Of a stretch of DNA of 64,000 bases, positions 17,449 to 26,131 are shown one piece after another; the stretch's first letter is position 1; each line of letters opens with the position of its first letter. A program made the translations under genes and the position numbers. This DNA is from Arthrobacter sp. 35W. GTDB lineage: Bacteria > Actinomycetota > Actinomycetes > Actinomycetales > Micrococcaceae. The stretch is taken from assembly GCF_000482545.1 (NCBI RefSeq), contig NZ_KI519454.1, positions 1,054,001 through 1,118,000 of the forward strand, in the 5' to 3' direction. The notes under the pieces were generated by a model that was not told where the DNA came from, ran no database searches, and saw only the letters and a list, made by a program, of their open reading frames with translations.

Positions 17449-18984
17449 TTAGAACAGTCCCTTTGGAGCGTTGTTGAGGTCGATCACGCCGGGGGCGGCG
17501 GTGATGTTGAGCTGGTCCAGTTCGCCTGCCCCCAGGTCGGTGACGCGTTCGACGGCGGCGAGGAACCGTTCTATTTCGGCTTCCTCCACGAGTCCGGCAG
17601 CGAGGGTGCGGAACTTGTTCACGTACTGTTCGCGGGCGAACGGCCGGGCACCGAGCGGGTGGGCGTCGGCGACGGCGATCTGATCGGTGATGACCGAGCC
17701 GTCGGTCAGGGTGATTTCCACGGATCCGCCGAATGCCTTCTCTGCAATGTCCAGGGAGTGGTAGCGGCGGGTCCATTCCGGGTCCTCCACTGTGGTGACC
17801 TTGTGCCACAGCTCCACGGTGTCCGGGCGTGCGGCCCGTTCCGGAGTGTAGGAATCCACGTGGTGCCATGCGCCGTCCTGCAGGGCGACGGTGAAGATGT
17901 ACGGGATGGAATGGTCCAGGGTTTCCCGCGACGCCGTCGGGTCATACTTTTGGGGGTCGTTCGCACCGGAACCGATGACCAGATGCGTGTGATGACTCGT
18001 CTTGATCAGGACCGACACGACATTGTCCGGGTCCTTCAGCTCGGCATATTCCCCATGCAGCTTCCGGGCCAGATCGATCCAAGCCTGGGCCTGGTACTCG
18101 GCGGAGTGCTCCTTGGTGTACGTGTCCAGGATGGCACGCTTGGCCTCACCCTTCTCCGGAAGCGGCACCTCGTAGGCGGCGTCCGGACCATCGAGCAGCC
18201 AGGCGATCACACCATCCTCGCCCTCATAGATCGGCACCGGAGAGGTCTGCCCGCGCATGGACCTGTCCACCGCCTCGAGCGCCATCTTGCCCGCGAACGC
18301 CGGAGCGTGGGCCTTCCACGTGGAGATCTCGCCCTTGCGGGACTGCCTCGTGGCGGCGGTGGTGTGCAGCGCCTGGCCCACGGACTGGAAGATCGTCTCC
18401 ACATCCAGGCCCAGGAGGGTCCCGATGCCGGCCGCCGCGGACGGCCCGAGGTGGGCCACATGGTCGATCTTGTGCTTGTGCAGGCAGATCGCCTTGACCA
18501 GGTTCACCTGGATTTCATAGCCGGTAGCGATGGCCCGGACCAAGTCGCGACCGTTGGAACCAACGTGCTGGGCGACGGCTAGGATCGGCGGGATGTTATC
18601 GCCCGGGTGCGAGTACTCCGCGGCCAGGAACGTGTCGTGGTAGTCCAGTTCACGCACGGCCACACCGTTCGCCCAGGCTGCCCACTCCGGGGAAACCCGC
18701 TCGCTGATGCCGAAGACGGAGGCGCCCTTGCCGTTCGTGGTCGGCGCGTGGGTCAGGGCCTGCGCACGGGCCGCGACGATCGGTGCCCGGTTCAACGACG
18801 CAATCGCCACGGAGGCGTTGTCGATGATCCGGTTGATCACCATGTCCGTCACCTCGGGCGTGACGTCCACCGGATCAGCAGCGACCACAGCGATCTTGTA
18901 CGCGAGCTGGTCCTCACGGAGCAGGTTCTCTTCGCTCTTGGAAACGCGAACTATATTGGCAGCTGTCACGGACTGTCCTTTCAA
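17449..18984 (-). CDS. prpD: 2-methylcitrate dehydratase
   Basis: 511-residue MmgE/PrpD-family enzyme dehydrating 2-methylcitrate to 2-methyl-cis-aconitate. Recognisable segments are [40 protein letters not shown] with the family Asp/His pair, and [20 protein letters not shown]. Length is close to the usual 480-510. The following hydration step needs an aconitase, which is not in the window. It lies 33 bases after the thiolase gene and directly before prpB. The start is followed by [20 protein letters not shown]. Confidence 0.94.
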   Translation of the reverse strand: MKGQSVTAANIVRVSKSEENLLREDQLAYKIAVVAADPVDVTPEVTDMVINRIIDNASVAIASLNRAPIVAARAQALTHAPTTNGKGASVFGISERVSPEWAAWANGVAVRELDYHDTFLAAEYSHPGDNIPPILAVAQHVGSNGRDLVRAIATGYEIQVNLVKAICLHKHKIDHVAHLGPSAAAGIGTLLGLDVETIFQSVGQALHTTAATRQSRKGEISTWKAHAPAFAGKMALEAVDRSMRGQTSPVPIYEGEDGVIAWLLDGPDAAYEVPLPEKGEAKRAILDTYTKEHSAEYQAQAWIDLARKLHGEYAELKDPDNVVSVLIKTSHHTHLVIGSGANDPQKYDPTASRETLDHSIPYIFTVALQDGAWHHVDSYTPERAARPDTVELWHKVTTVEDPEWTRRYHSLDIAEKAFGGSVEITLTDGSVITDQIAVADAHPLGARPFAREQYVNKFRTLAAGLVEEAEIERFLAAVERVTDLGAGELDQLNITAAPGVIDLNNAPKGLF

Positions 18985-19017
18985 TGAGTTGGGAGGGGCG
19001 GGGTGGGCGTTGGGGAT

Positions 19018-20232
19018 TTAGTTCCGGTACAGGAGCAGGGCTTCGCCCTGGCCGCCGCCTCCGCACAGCCCCACGGCAGCACGGCCTTCGCCTCTACGGT
19101 CGAGTTCGAAGGCCGCGTGGAGCGCGATCCGGGCACCGGATGCTCCGATCGGGTGCCCGAGTGCGATGGCACCACCATTGATGTTGCATCGCTCCAGGGG
19201 CAGGTGCAGCTCGTTGAGTGACTGGACGGCAACTGCTCCGAACGCTTCATTTATTTCGATGAAGTCCAAGTCCTGGGCGCACCACGAAGCCTTGGCCAGA
19301 GCTGATTTGATCGCGTGCGCAGGCTGCGCGTGGAGCGAGTTGTCGGGCCCAGCAACCTGCCCATAGGCTCCTACCACTGCGAGGATTTTTAGGCCCAGTC
19401 GTTCGGCGGTGGAGCGCCTGGCGAGGACGAGTGCGGCCGCCCCGTCGGAGAGGGGTGAGGAATTTCCGGCAGTTATCGAACCTCCTTCGACGAACGCGGA
19501 GCGAAGGGCCGCCAACGTCTCGGTCGAGGTTGCTGGGCGGATCCCTTCGTCCACTTCAACGAGGACCGTGTTGTTCTTCCTGGTTCGAACCTTGACGGGC
19601 ACGATCTCCTGCGAAAGAACGCCGTCGGCTACAGCCTTGGCTGCCCGTTGGTGTGATGCGGCGGCAACTTCGTCCTGGTGCTCCCGAGTGATACCCAGAA
19701 CAATGTTGCCGCGTTCTGTAAGGGCTCCCATTGAGATGCCTTCGTGCGCGTCCGTCAGGCCGTCATGTGCGATCGAATCCACGAGCGAGGATCCTCCGTA
19801 AGCCCATCCTTGCCGTGATCCGGGGAGAATATGGGGGCTTTGGCTCATTGACTCCTGTCCGCCGGCGACGACCACGTCGGCGTCTCCGCACCGGATCATT
19901 CGTGAGCCATCGACGATGGCCGCGAGTCCGGAGAGGCAGACCTTGTTGATGGTTATCGCCGGCACACTCCACCCGATGCCGGCTCTCGTGGCCGTCTGCC
20001 GCGCTGGATTCTGGCCGGCGCCGGCCTGGACGACCTGGCCCATGATGACAGCGTCAATCACGTTCGGATCGATATGGCCCTTTTCCAGTGCTCCTGCAAC
20101 AGCAATGGCTCCCAGATCCGGGGCGCTGAGGGAAGAAAGCTGTCCGTTGATTCTCCCGTGAGGGGTCCGGGCACCGCTGACGATAACGACGTCATCATTA
20201 GCAGGGTCCGGGAGTGAAGTGCTGTCTGACAT
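19018..20232 (-). CDS. Acetyl-CoA acyltransferase (thiolase)
   Basis: 404-residue thiolase with all three catalytic elements: nucleophile Cys99 in NKVCLSGLAAI, His360 in GHPIGASGAR and Cys390 in CGGGGQG. The GQESMSQSPH segment is also typical of degradative and acetoacetyl-CoA thiolases. It follows the short-chain dehydrogenase by 54 bases and precedes prpD by 33. Between a 2-methyl-3-hydroxybutyryl-CoA-type dehydrogenase and the methylcitrate genes, the best-fitting reaction is cleavage of 2-methylacetoacetyl-CoA to acetyl-CoA and propionyl-CoA. A general acetoacetyl-CoA thiolase role is the alternative. Confidence 0.92.
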   Translation of the reverse strand: MSDSTSLPDPANDDVVIVSGARTPHGRINGQLSSLSAPDLGAIAVAGALEKGHIDPNVIDAVIMGQVVQAGAGQNPARQTATRAGIGWSVPAITINKVCLSGLAAIVDGSRMIRCGDADVVVAGGQESMSQSPHILPGSRQGWAYGGSSLVDSIAHDGLTDAHEGISMGALTERGNIVLGITREHQDEVAAASHQRAAKAVADGVLSQEIVPVKVRTRKNNTVLVEVDEGIRPATSTETLAALRSAFVEGGSITAGNSSPLSDGAAALVLARRSTAERLGLKILAVVGAYGQVAGPDNSLHAQPAHAIKSALAKASWCAQDLDFIEINEAFGAVAVQSLNELHLPLERCNINGGAIALGHPIGASGARIALHAAFELDRRGEGRAAVGLCGGGGQGEALLLYRN

Positions 20233-20286
20233 GTACCTATTCCTTCGGGCGGCTTTTTATGGGGGTGGGGCTGTGGCCTGAGGGGC

Positions 20287-21042
20287 TCAACGCGGTTGCA
20301 TCCGCAGGGCCCCATCCATGCGAATTACTTCACCGTTGATGTAGTCGTGGTCGATGATGGACAGCGCAAGCTGGGCAAATTCTTCGGGGCGTGCGAGGCG
20401 CTGCGGGAATGGGACGCCGGCTGCGAGGCCTTCTCGGATTTCCGGTGTAACAGTGGCCATCATTGGTGTTTCGACCACCCCTGGGGCAATGGCGTTGACT
20501 CGAATACCGTGAGTGGCCAGGTCTCGGGCTGCGGGCAGGGTCATCCCGACGATGCCGGCTTTGGATGTCGCGTAGGCGACCTGACCTATTTGACCTTCGT
20601 AGGCGGCGATCGATGCGGTGTTGATGATGACGCCCCGTTGACCCTGGGCGTCCGGCTGTGTCTTCTGGATTTCGGCGGCGGCTATTGCCAAGACGTTGAA
20701 GGAGCCCATGAGGTTGACTTCGAGAACTTTTGCGAAGAGAGATGGGTCGTGTGGGCCATTCCGGCCAAGAACACGCGCCATAGGTAGAATCCCTGCACAG
20801 TTTATGACCACCCGCAGAGGGAGCTCTGCTGCGGCCCGCTGAACGGCCTGCCGCACAGCTTCGGGGTCTGTCACGTCGGCCGCCAGATAGGTAATGCCTT
20901 CGACCGGCTGCGCATCTGCCAGAGACTGTTCCAGATCAACGGCAAATACTTCAACATTCCGTGCTGCCAGGGCGCGGGCGGTAGCCGCTCCCAGCCCGGA
21001 AGCTCCGCCAGTTACGATGGCGGCTGTGCCCTGGATGTGCAT
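20287..21042 (-). CDS. SDR dehydrogenase, 17-beta-HSD10 / 2-methyl-3-hydroxybutyryl-CoA dehydrogenase type
   Basis: 251 residues from ATG 21042 (MHIQGTAAIVTGGASGLGAA), chosen over an in-frame start 11 codons upstream because AGAGGA precedes it. The NAD site is TGGASGLG (11-18), with Asp36 after strand 2 favouring NAD(H). Catalytic Ser144, Tyr157 and Lys161 are in NTASIAAYEG and YATSK. The long ASIAAYEGQIGQVAYATSKA block and the PFPQRLARPEEFA ending are hallmarks of the type 2 3-hydroxyacyl-CoA dehydrogenase group, which oxidises 2-methyl-3-hydroxybutyryl-CoA in isoleucine degradation. Neighbouring acyl-CoA dehydrogenase and thiolase genes support that reaction. Confidence 0.88.
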   Translation of the reverse strand: MHIQGTAAIVTGGASGLGAATARALAARNVEVFAVDLEQSLADAQPVEGITYLAADVTDPEAVRQAVQRAAAELPLRVVINCAGILPMARVLGRNGPHDPSLFAKVLEVNLMGSFNVLAIAAAEIQKTQPDAQGQRGVIINTASIAAYEGQIGQVAYATSKAGIVGMTLPAARDLATHGIRVNAIAPGVVETPMMATVTPEIREGLAAGVPFPQRLARPEEFAQLALSIIDHDYINGEVIRMDGALRMQPR

Positions 21043-21114
21043 GAGCTTTTTCCTCTCGACTACGTCTTGGTCCAAGGGGTAATTGGCCCAGACATGGGAT
21101 AATCAGTGTTCGGG

Positions 21115-22320
21115 TTAGATGAATGCAGAAATACCGGTGACGGCTCGACCAACGAGCAAGCTGTTGATTTCATAGCTTCCCTCGTACGAGTAGATCGCCT
21201 CGGCATCTGCAAAAATTTTCGCTATTTCGAAGTCGGTGCTGATGCCGTTGCCACCGAGCATCGCCCTGCCCAGAGCGACAGACTCGCGCATTCTGTCGGT
21301 GCAGCTGGCTTTGGCAAGAGCCGCCTGGTCCATGGTGAGTTTTCCGCTGTCTTGAAGCCGGGCCATCTGAATCATCAGCGACAGGGACATTGTTGCGTTA
21401 GCCATCATCTTGGAGAGTTGGCTTTGGATGATCTGGAACGAGGCGATTGGCTTTCCGAACTGGTGCCGTTTAAGGGCGTACTCTCTGGCGACGTCAAATG
21501 CAGCAAACTGTTGTCCGACAGCCTGCCAACTGACCCAGACCCTCGAGTTGCGTAGCAGGACGTTGGTGTCCCTAAAAGATGTCGTTCCGGGCAGCCAGTT
21601 TGTGAACGGGATTCTGACGTCTTTGAGCACGATGTCAGCGTTCTGCACGATGCGCACAGCGGTCTTGTTCTCAATGGCTTGTGTCCGAAATCCTTCCCGG
21701 TCCTTCTCTACGAGGAAGCCCTTGATCTCGTTATCAGACACGTCTTTTGCCCAGACGAGAACATAATCGGCGATCGTGCCGTTCCCGATCCAACGCTTGG
21801 CACCGTTAAGGACCCACTCATCACCAACGCGTTCAGCGGTAGTACCGATGGATCGAGATATGTCCGACCCGTGCTCAGGCTCGGTCAGTGCAAAGGCGCC
21901 GATCTTCTTCAGTGCCAGGAGGTCTGGAAGGAGGTTCCGCCGTTGCTCGTCAGAGCCCAGATCTAGAATCGCCGTTGCGACGAGCTCGTGGTGGACGCCA
22001 AAAAAGGTGGAAATCGATGTGTCGGCCCGTGCGAACTCCATTTGAATAAGCCCGCTGAGGAGATGGCTGGAAGTGTTCAGGCCGGAGAGGTTCTGAGCTG
22101 CAAGTCTGGGCAGAAGCTCAAACGGGAACTCGGCACGGTTCCAGTAGTCCGTTGCAATGGGACGTACCTCACGCTGAAGAAAAGCGCGGGCTGCGTGGTA
22201 TCGCTCGATCTCCTCATCGGTGAGGAGGTCCTCCAGCAACAATAAGTCCCCGTCCGGATAGGGTGCCCCGTGGCTAGTGTCTGTGACGGCGGGCAGGGCT
22301 TCTTCTTTAAGCGGTGTCAT
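21115..22320 (-). CDS. Acyl-CoA dehydrogenase
   Basis: 401-residue FAD-dependent acyl-CoA dehydrogenase. The flavin/substrate segments are FALTEPEHGSDISRS and WIGNGTIADYVLVWAKD. The C-terminal block AMLGGNGISTDFEIAKIFAD leads to the catalytic base region YEGSYEINSLLVGRAVTG (Glu380). This placement and ending resemble the glutaryl-CoA dehydrogenase subgroup more than short-chain enzymes. It lies between a small unknown gene and the SDR dehydrogenase. In context it would oxidise 2-methylbutyryl-CoA, and possibly isobutyryl-CoA, made by the keto acid dehydrogenase. The electron acceptor would be ETF, encoded elsewhere. Confidence 0.9.
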   Translation of the reverse strand: MTPLKEEALPAVTDTSHGAPYPDGDLLLLEDLLTDEEIERYHAARAFLQREVRPIATDYWNRAEFPFELLPRLAAQNLSGLNTSSHLLSGLIQMEFARADTSISTFFGVHHELVATAILDLGSDEQRRNLLPDLLALKKIGAFALTEPEHGSDISRSIGTTAERVGDEWVLNGAKRWIGNGTIADYVLVWAKDVSDNEIKGFLVEKDREGFRTQAIENKTAVRIVQNADIVLKDVRIPFTNWLPGTTSFRDTNVLLRNSRVWVSWQAVGQQFAAFDVAREYALKRHQFGKPIASFQIIQSQLSKMMANATMSLSLMIQMARLQDSGKLTMDQAALAKASCTDRMRESVALGRAMLGGNGISTDFEIAKIFADAEAIYSYEGSYEINSLLVGRAVTGISAFI

Positions 22321-22343
22321 GACGTATGTCTCTTCTTGGCTTG

Positions 22344-22649
22344 TTAGGGCGAAACGGATTTGGCGGCGAGGGCTGCCCGGCGTCGACAGAAGATGGCGTA
22401 CTGCTCAGCCTCCAAAAGCACCCGGTAGCCTGATCCTTGATCGATGAGCTGTCGACCGAACCCACCTTCGGGCGCAATCCATAGAGCACATCCGTCTCGC
22501 GTTACTTGCTCGACTTTCCCGGACCGGAGGTGAATGTGGTCCAGGGTTACGTGCACCTGGTAGCCCGTTAGCTGCGACCAGTCACGGAGGAGCGTCCCTG
22601 GGCCGCCGGAGTAGTTTCTTGCTGGCTTCATCGTCTTCTTTCGTGCCAC
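22344..22649 (-). CDS. Small conserved-looking protein of unknown function
   Basis: 101 residues starting MARKKTMKPARNYSGGPGTL; I do not recognise a family. The N-terminus is basic. The centre (YQVHVTLDHIHLRSGKVEQV) reads like a small beta-sheet domain with no membrane segment and no cofactor motif. It sits inside the catabolic run, 72 bases after the E2 gene and 23 before the acyl-CoA dehydrogenase, with the same strand and no extra promoter seen. Position suggests an accessory role for either enzyme complex. An in-frame start six codons in is possible. Coding status is supported by tight operon spacing only. Confidence 0.65.
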   Translation of the reverse strand: MARKKTMKPARNYSGGPGTLLRDWSQLTGYQVHVTLDHIHLRSGKVEQVTRDGCALWIAPEGGFGRQLIDQGSGYRVLLEAEQYAIFCRRRAALAAKSVSP

Positions 22650-22721
22650 ACGGCTGCTGTCGATGCGGCGCCGCCCGTTTTCAGGGTTAACTGGTTGGCG
22701 CGAGATTGTGGCTGTATCTCG

Positions 22722-24044
22722 CTAGAGAAGTGACAGCCCCGGCTCGGTCAAGATTGCGGCTGTGTCAGCCAGCAGCCGAGACCCTTGCTGTCCATCCATC
22801 ACACGGTGGTCGAACGAGAGAGCTAGCTGCAGAACCGACCGGATACCGAGCCGTTCACCCTCTTCGTCCTGTATCACCCAAGGCATCCGGCGGACGGTTC
22901 CCACCGCGAGAATGGCTGTTTCGCCGGGGTTGAGTATCGGTGTGCCGGTATCGATTCCGAACACGCCGATATTGGTAATGGTCACCGTCCCGCCGGCCAT
23001 GGCAGTCTGGGGTGTTTTTCCCTCTCGTGCCGCGGAGCCGAGGGAATTGATTTCCTGGGCAAGTTCCTTCAGCGACAGGGTTTCTGCGCCCTTGATGTTC
23101 GGCACGACCAGCCCTCTGGGCGTAGCAGCTGCGATCCCGAGGTTTACCTTTCGCATTTGGACAATTTCCTGTGCCGCATCGTCCCAGCGCGAGTTGGCCT
23201 CCGGCGTGTCCCGGAGCGCCTTCAAGAATGCCTTGGCAACGAACGTCAGCGGGGTCAGTTTGACGTCCCTGAAATCCCTGCGTTGGCCTACCTGCCGAAG
23301 AAGGTCAAGAGACTTCGTCACGTCGACGCTGACGAACTCAGTAACGTGAGGCGCAGTGAATGCGGACTTAACCATGGCCGCCGCGGTGTGCTTGCGGACT
23401 CCCTTGATGGGGATCCGCAGTTCACCATTGTCTGCAACATCCGTCCCGGTTCCCGGGGCGTCTTGCCCAGCTGCAATGACCGCTGAACCTGCGGATGCCT
23501 TGAGGACGTCTGCGCGCGTCCTGACTCCGCCTTCCCCTGTAGGGGTGATGGCGGCCAAATCCAGGCCAAGATCTTTGGCCAGCTTGCGGACCGGTGGGGA
23601 CGCTTTTGGCGGACCCCCCACGGGTGTCATGGGCGCAACAGAGGGTCGCTCCGCGGGCACTTCACCTTTCACTTTCCTTCGCCTCCGGTGCGTACCGATT
23701 TCCCGCGCACCGTACCCGACCAGGAGCTTGGGGTCTTCTCCTGTATCGGTGGCCGGTGGGGCTTCCTCTGCCGGTGTCGGTGAGGTGCCCGTCGACCCGG
23801 TTTCGCCTGTTTCGATGCTGATGATGGGGTTTCCAACGTCTACGGTCTCGCCAGCCACGGCATGAAGTTCGTGGACTTCCCCGGCAAACGGCGATGGAAG
23901 CTCAACCAAAGACTTAGCGGTCTCGATCTCGACGATGGCCTGGTTGACCTCGACAATATCGCCGCGCTTGACGAGCCAGGTGACAATTTCGGCCTCGGTA
24001 AGGCCTTCGCCGACATCCGGCAGGGAGAACTGTTTGATGCTCAT
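22722..24044 (-). CDS. bkdC: Branched-chain alpha-keto acid dehydrogenase E2 (dihydrolipoyl acyltransferase)
   Basis: 440-residue core subunit transferring the acyl group from lipoyl to CoA. It has one lipoyl domain with the modified Lys44 in EIETAKSLVELPSP, then an Ala/Pro/Thr linker (80-150), a peripheral-subunit-binding domain (PVRKLAKDLGLDLAAITPTG, about 151-181) and the catalytic domain ending in SFDHRVMDGQQGSRLL with His413 and Asp417. One lipoyl domain and the E1alpha-E1beta-E2 order are usual for Bkd complexes. The E3 lipoamide dehydrogenase is not in the window. It lies 16 bases after the E1beta gene. Confidence 0.93.
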   Translation of the reverse strand: MSIKQFSLPDVGEGLTEAEIVTWLVKRGDIVEVNQAIVEIETAKSLVELPSPFAGEVHELHAVAGETVDVGNPIISIETGETGSTGTSPTPAEEAPPATDTGEDPKLLVGYGAREIGTHRRRRKVKGEVPAERPSVAPMTPVGGPPKASPPVRKLAKDLGLDLAAITPTGEGGVRTRADVLKASAGSAVIAAGQDAPGTGTDVADNGELRIPIKGVRKHTAAAMVKSAFTAPHVTEFVSVDVTKSLDLLRQVGQRRDFRDVKLTPLTFVAKAFLKALRDTPEANSRWDDAAQEIVQMRKVNLGIAAATPRGLVVPNIKGAETLSLKELAQEINSLGSAAREGKTPQTAMAGGTVTITNIGVFGIDTGTPILNPGETAILAVGTVRRMPWVIQDEEGERLGIRSVLQLALSFDHRVMDGQQGSRLLADTAAILTEPGLSLL

Positions 24045-24060
24045 GTTTGCGTCTTGTCTT

Positions 24061-25050
24061 CTAGTAGGTGAAGCTTCGGTCGATACCGTCGAGAATGCGG
24101 TCCAGCCCAGGGAGCCATTCCTCCTCGAGACGGCTGGCAGGATACGGCGTGTCGTATCCTGTTACGCGGATAACCGGCGAAATCAGCGAATGGAACGCTT
24201 CGTCCTGTATCCGTGCGGCCAATTCTGCTCCAAGGCCGGCGGATCGTGATGCTTCGTGGGCCACGACGAGACGGCCTGTCCTCTGGACGGAGGCAACGAC
24301 TGCCTTGTCGTCGATGGGTGACAAGGATCGAAGGTCAATCACGTCAATGTTCCGGCCCTCTTCCTGACATACGTCGGCGGCCTTCATTGCGACCGGCACG
24401 AGCGCGCCGTAGGTCACGAGAGTCAGGTCGGTGCCCTTCCGGACCGTCACAGCTTTGTCGAGGTCTGCCGGAGTGGTGGTGCTGGTGCTTACGTCGCCCT
24501 TGAGCCAATAGTTGCGTTTGGGTTCCAGGAAGATGACCGGGTCATTGCTGCGAATGGCGAGCCTCATCATGTCGTAGGCATCCTGGGGGTTGGACGGGCT
24601 CACGACTTTGAGGCCGGCAGTGTGTGCGAAGTAGGCCTCGGGGGATTCGGAATGGTGTTCAATGGCCCCGATACCACCGCCGACTGGGATCCGAATGACC
24701 ACAGGTAGGGTAACTGCGCCTTCCGAGCGGTGCCTGTATTTTGCCAGTTGCGTGATGATCTGGTTCATCGCTGGGAACACGAATCCGTCGAACTGGATTT
24801 CACAGACGGGGCGGTAGCCAGCCATGGCAAGCCCGATGGCGCTTCCCACAATGCCTGCCTCACCGAGCGGTGAGTCAACAACGCGATGGTCCCCGAAGGT
24901 CTTTTGGAGGCCGTCGGTCACACGGAAAACTCCGCCGAGTTGACCGATGTCTTGCCCGATAAGCGTCACTTTCTCGTCAGCCTCCATGGCGTGCCGCAGC
25001 CCGAGGTTCAGAGCGTGGGCAATGGGCATCCGGCTTGTTACTGCGGTCAT
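24061..25050 (-). CDS. bkdB: Branched-chain alpha-keto acid dehydrogenase E1 beta
   Basis: 329-residue beta subunit of the thiamine-diphosphate-dependent decarboxylase. Typical segments are HAMEADEKVTLIGQDIGQLG, SPLGEAGIVGSAIGLAMAGY, VCEIQFDGFVFPAMNQIITQ and IPVGGGIGAIEHHSESPEAY. The C-terminal transketolase part ends VIRVTGYDTPYPASRLEEEW. It overlaps the E1alpha stop by four bases (25047-25050), as expected for subunits needed one to one. Branched-chain rather than pyruvate specificity is inferred from the adjacent amino acid dehydrogenase and downstream branched acyl-CoA genes. Confidence 0.93.
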   Translation of the reverse strand: MTAVTSRMPIAHALNLGLRHAMEADEKVTLIGQDIGQLGGVFRVTDGLQKTFGDHRVVDSPLGEAGIVGSAIGLAMAGYRPVCEIQFDGFVFPAMNQIITQLAKYRHRSEGAVTLPVVIRIPVGGGIGAIEHHSESPEAYFAHTAGLKVVSPSNPQDAYDMMRLAIRSNDPVIFLEPKRNYWLKGDVSTSTTTPADLDKAVTVRKGTDLTLVTYGALVPVAMKAADVCQEEGRNIDVIDLRSLSPIDDKAVVASVQRTGRLVVAHEASRSAGLGAELAARIQDEAFHSLISPVIRVTGYDTPYPASRLEEEWLPGLDRILDGIDRSFTY

Positions 25051-26129
25051 TCCCCTGCCTCCACAAATTCCAGGTGTTCGTTCATCTGCCGCTCGAGCTC
25101 ATCCGGCAAATCGGCGTAGGTGTTTTGAAATGGTGACGCGTGCCCAGGGAAGGGAAGTGCACGGCATCCTGCCCGAAGGTGTTCGGCCAGTGCTTTTCCC
25201 CGACGGGAAATGTCTTCGACGTTTGCGTCGTTGAGCAGCCCTGTGGACTGCAAGTAGGTCCGGAGGCGGTCGATGGGATCCAAAGCTGCCCACGCATCAT
25301 TTTCGGCAAGGGTCCGGTAGCGGCCGTCGTCGTCTGAAGTGGTGTGCGGGTTCCTGCGGTATGTGAGGGCTTCGATCAAGGTTGGCCCTTGGCCGGCACG
25401 CGCGGCTGCCAGCGCTTCACGTGTTGCTGCCAGGCAGGCGAAGACGTCGTTGCCGTCGACACGAACGCCCTTGAATCCATATCCTTGGGCCCGTTGCGCG
25501 ACAGATACCCTGCTTTGTACTGAGTAGGGCGCTGAAATAGCCCACTGATTGTTTTGGCAAAAGAAGACCACAGGGAGGTTCTGAGCTGCCGCCCAGACAA
25601 AGGCCTCATTGGTCTCGCCTTCACTGAGGGCGCCGTCGCCCAGGAACACCAGGACGGCCCGATCACGATCGGGGTCTCCGGTGCCGACGTCGCCATCTCT
25701 TAGGATGCCCATGGCATATCCGACGGCGTGAAGAGTTTGGGCGCCAATTACCAGCGTGTAGAGGTTGAAGTTGTTTTCGGTGGGGTTCCACCCGCCGAGG
25801 GTAGTTCCACGGAAGAGCCCCAAGAGATCGACCGGATCAACGCCTCTGCACCAGGCAACACCGTGTTCCCGGTAGGTGGGAAAGACGATATCTCGGGGGT
25901 TGAGTGCGTGAGCTGCCCCTATTTGTGCTGCTTCCTGTCCCAGCATTGAGGGCCAGAGGCCCAGTTCACCCTGTCGTTGAAGGGCGATAGCCTCCGTGTC
26001 GACTGTTCGGGCCATGAGCATGTCGTTGTACAGCGCAAGCACATCGGTCGAGTCCGTCTCGAACGGCAGTTCCGGGCTGGAGGTGAAGTTTCCTCCAGCG
26101 TTCAACAACGAGATAGGTTCGCCGTTCAT
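25047..26129 (-). CDS. bkdA: Branched-chain alpha-keto acid dehydrogenase E1 alpha
   Basis: 360-residue alpha subunit binding thiamine diphosphate. The cofactor motif begins FLGDGALSEGETNEAFVWAA and ends at the NNQWAIS asparagine. The phosphorylation-loop-like region YRRNPHTTSDDDGRYR is also present. The N-terminal segment EAIALQRQGELGLWPSMLGQ, then PTYREHGVAW, is characteristic of the branched-chain and pyruvate E1alpha of actinobacteria. The gene begins two bases after the dehydrogenase stop, so transamination-type oxidation and decarboxylation are made from one message. Confidence 0.93.
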   Translation of the reverse strand: MNGEPISLLNAGGNFTSSPELPFETDSTDVLALYNDMLMARTVDTEAIALQRQGELGLWPSMLGQEAAQIGAAHALNPRDIVFPTYREHGVAWCRGVDPVDLLGLFRGTTLGGWNPTENNFNLYTLVIGAQTLHAVGYAMGILRDGDVGTGDPDRDRAVLVFLGDGALSEGETNEAFVWAAAQNLPVVFFCQNNQWAISAPYSVQSRVSVAQRAQGYGFKGVRVDGNDVFACLAATREALAAARAGQGPTLIEALTYRRNPHTTSDDDGRYRTLAENDAWAALDPIDRLRTYLQSTGLLNDANVEDISRRGKALAEHLRAGCRALPFPGHASPFQNTYADLPDELERQMNEHLEFVEAGE

Positions 26130-26131
26130 GG

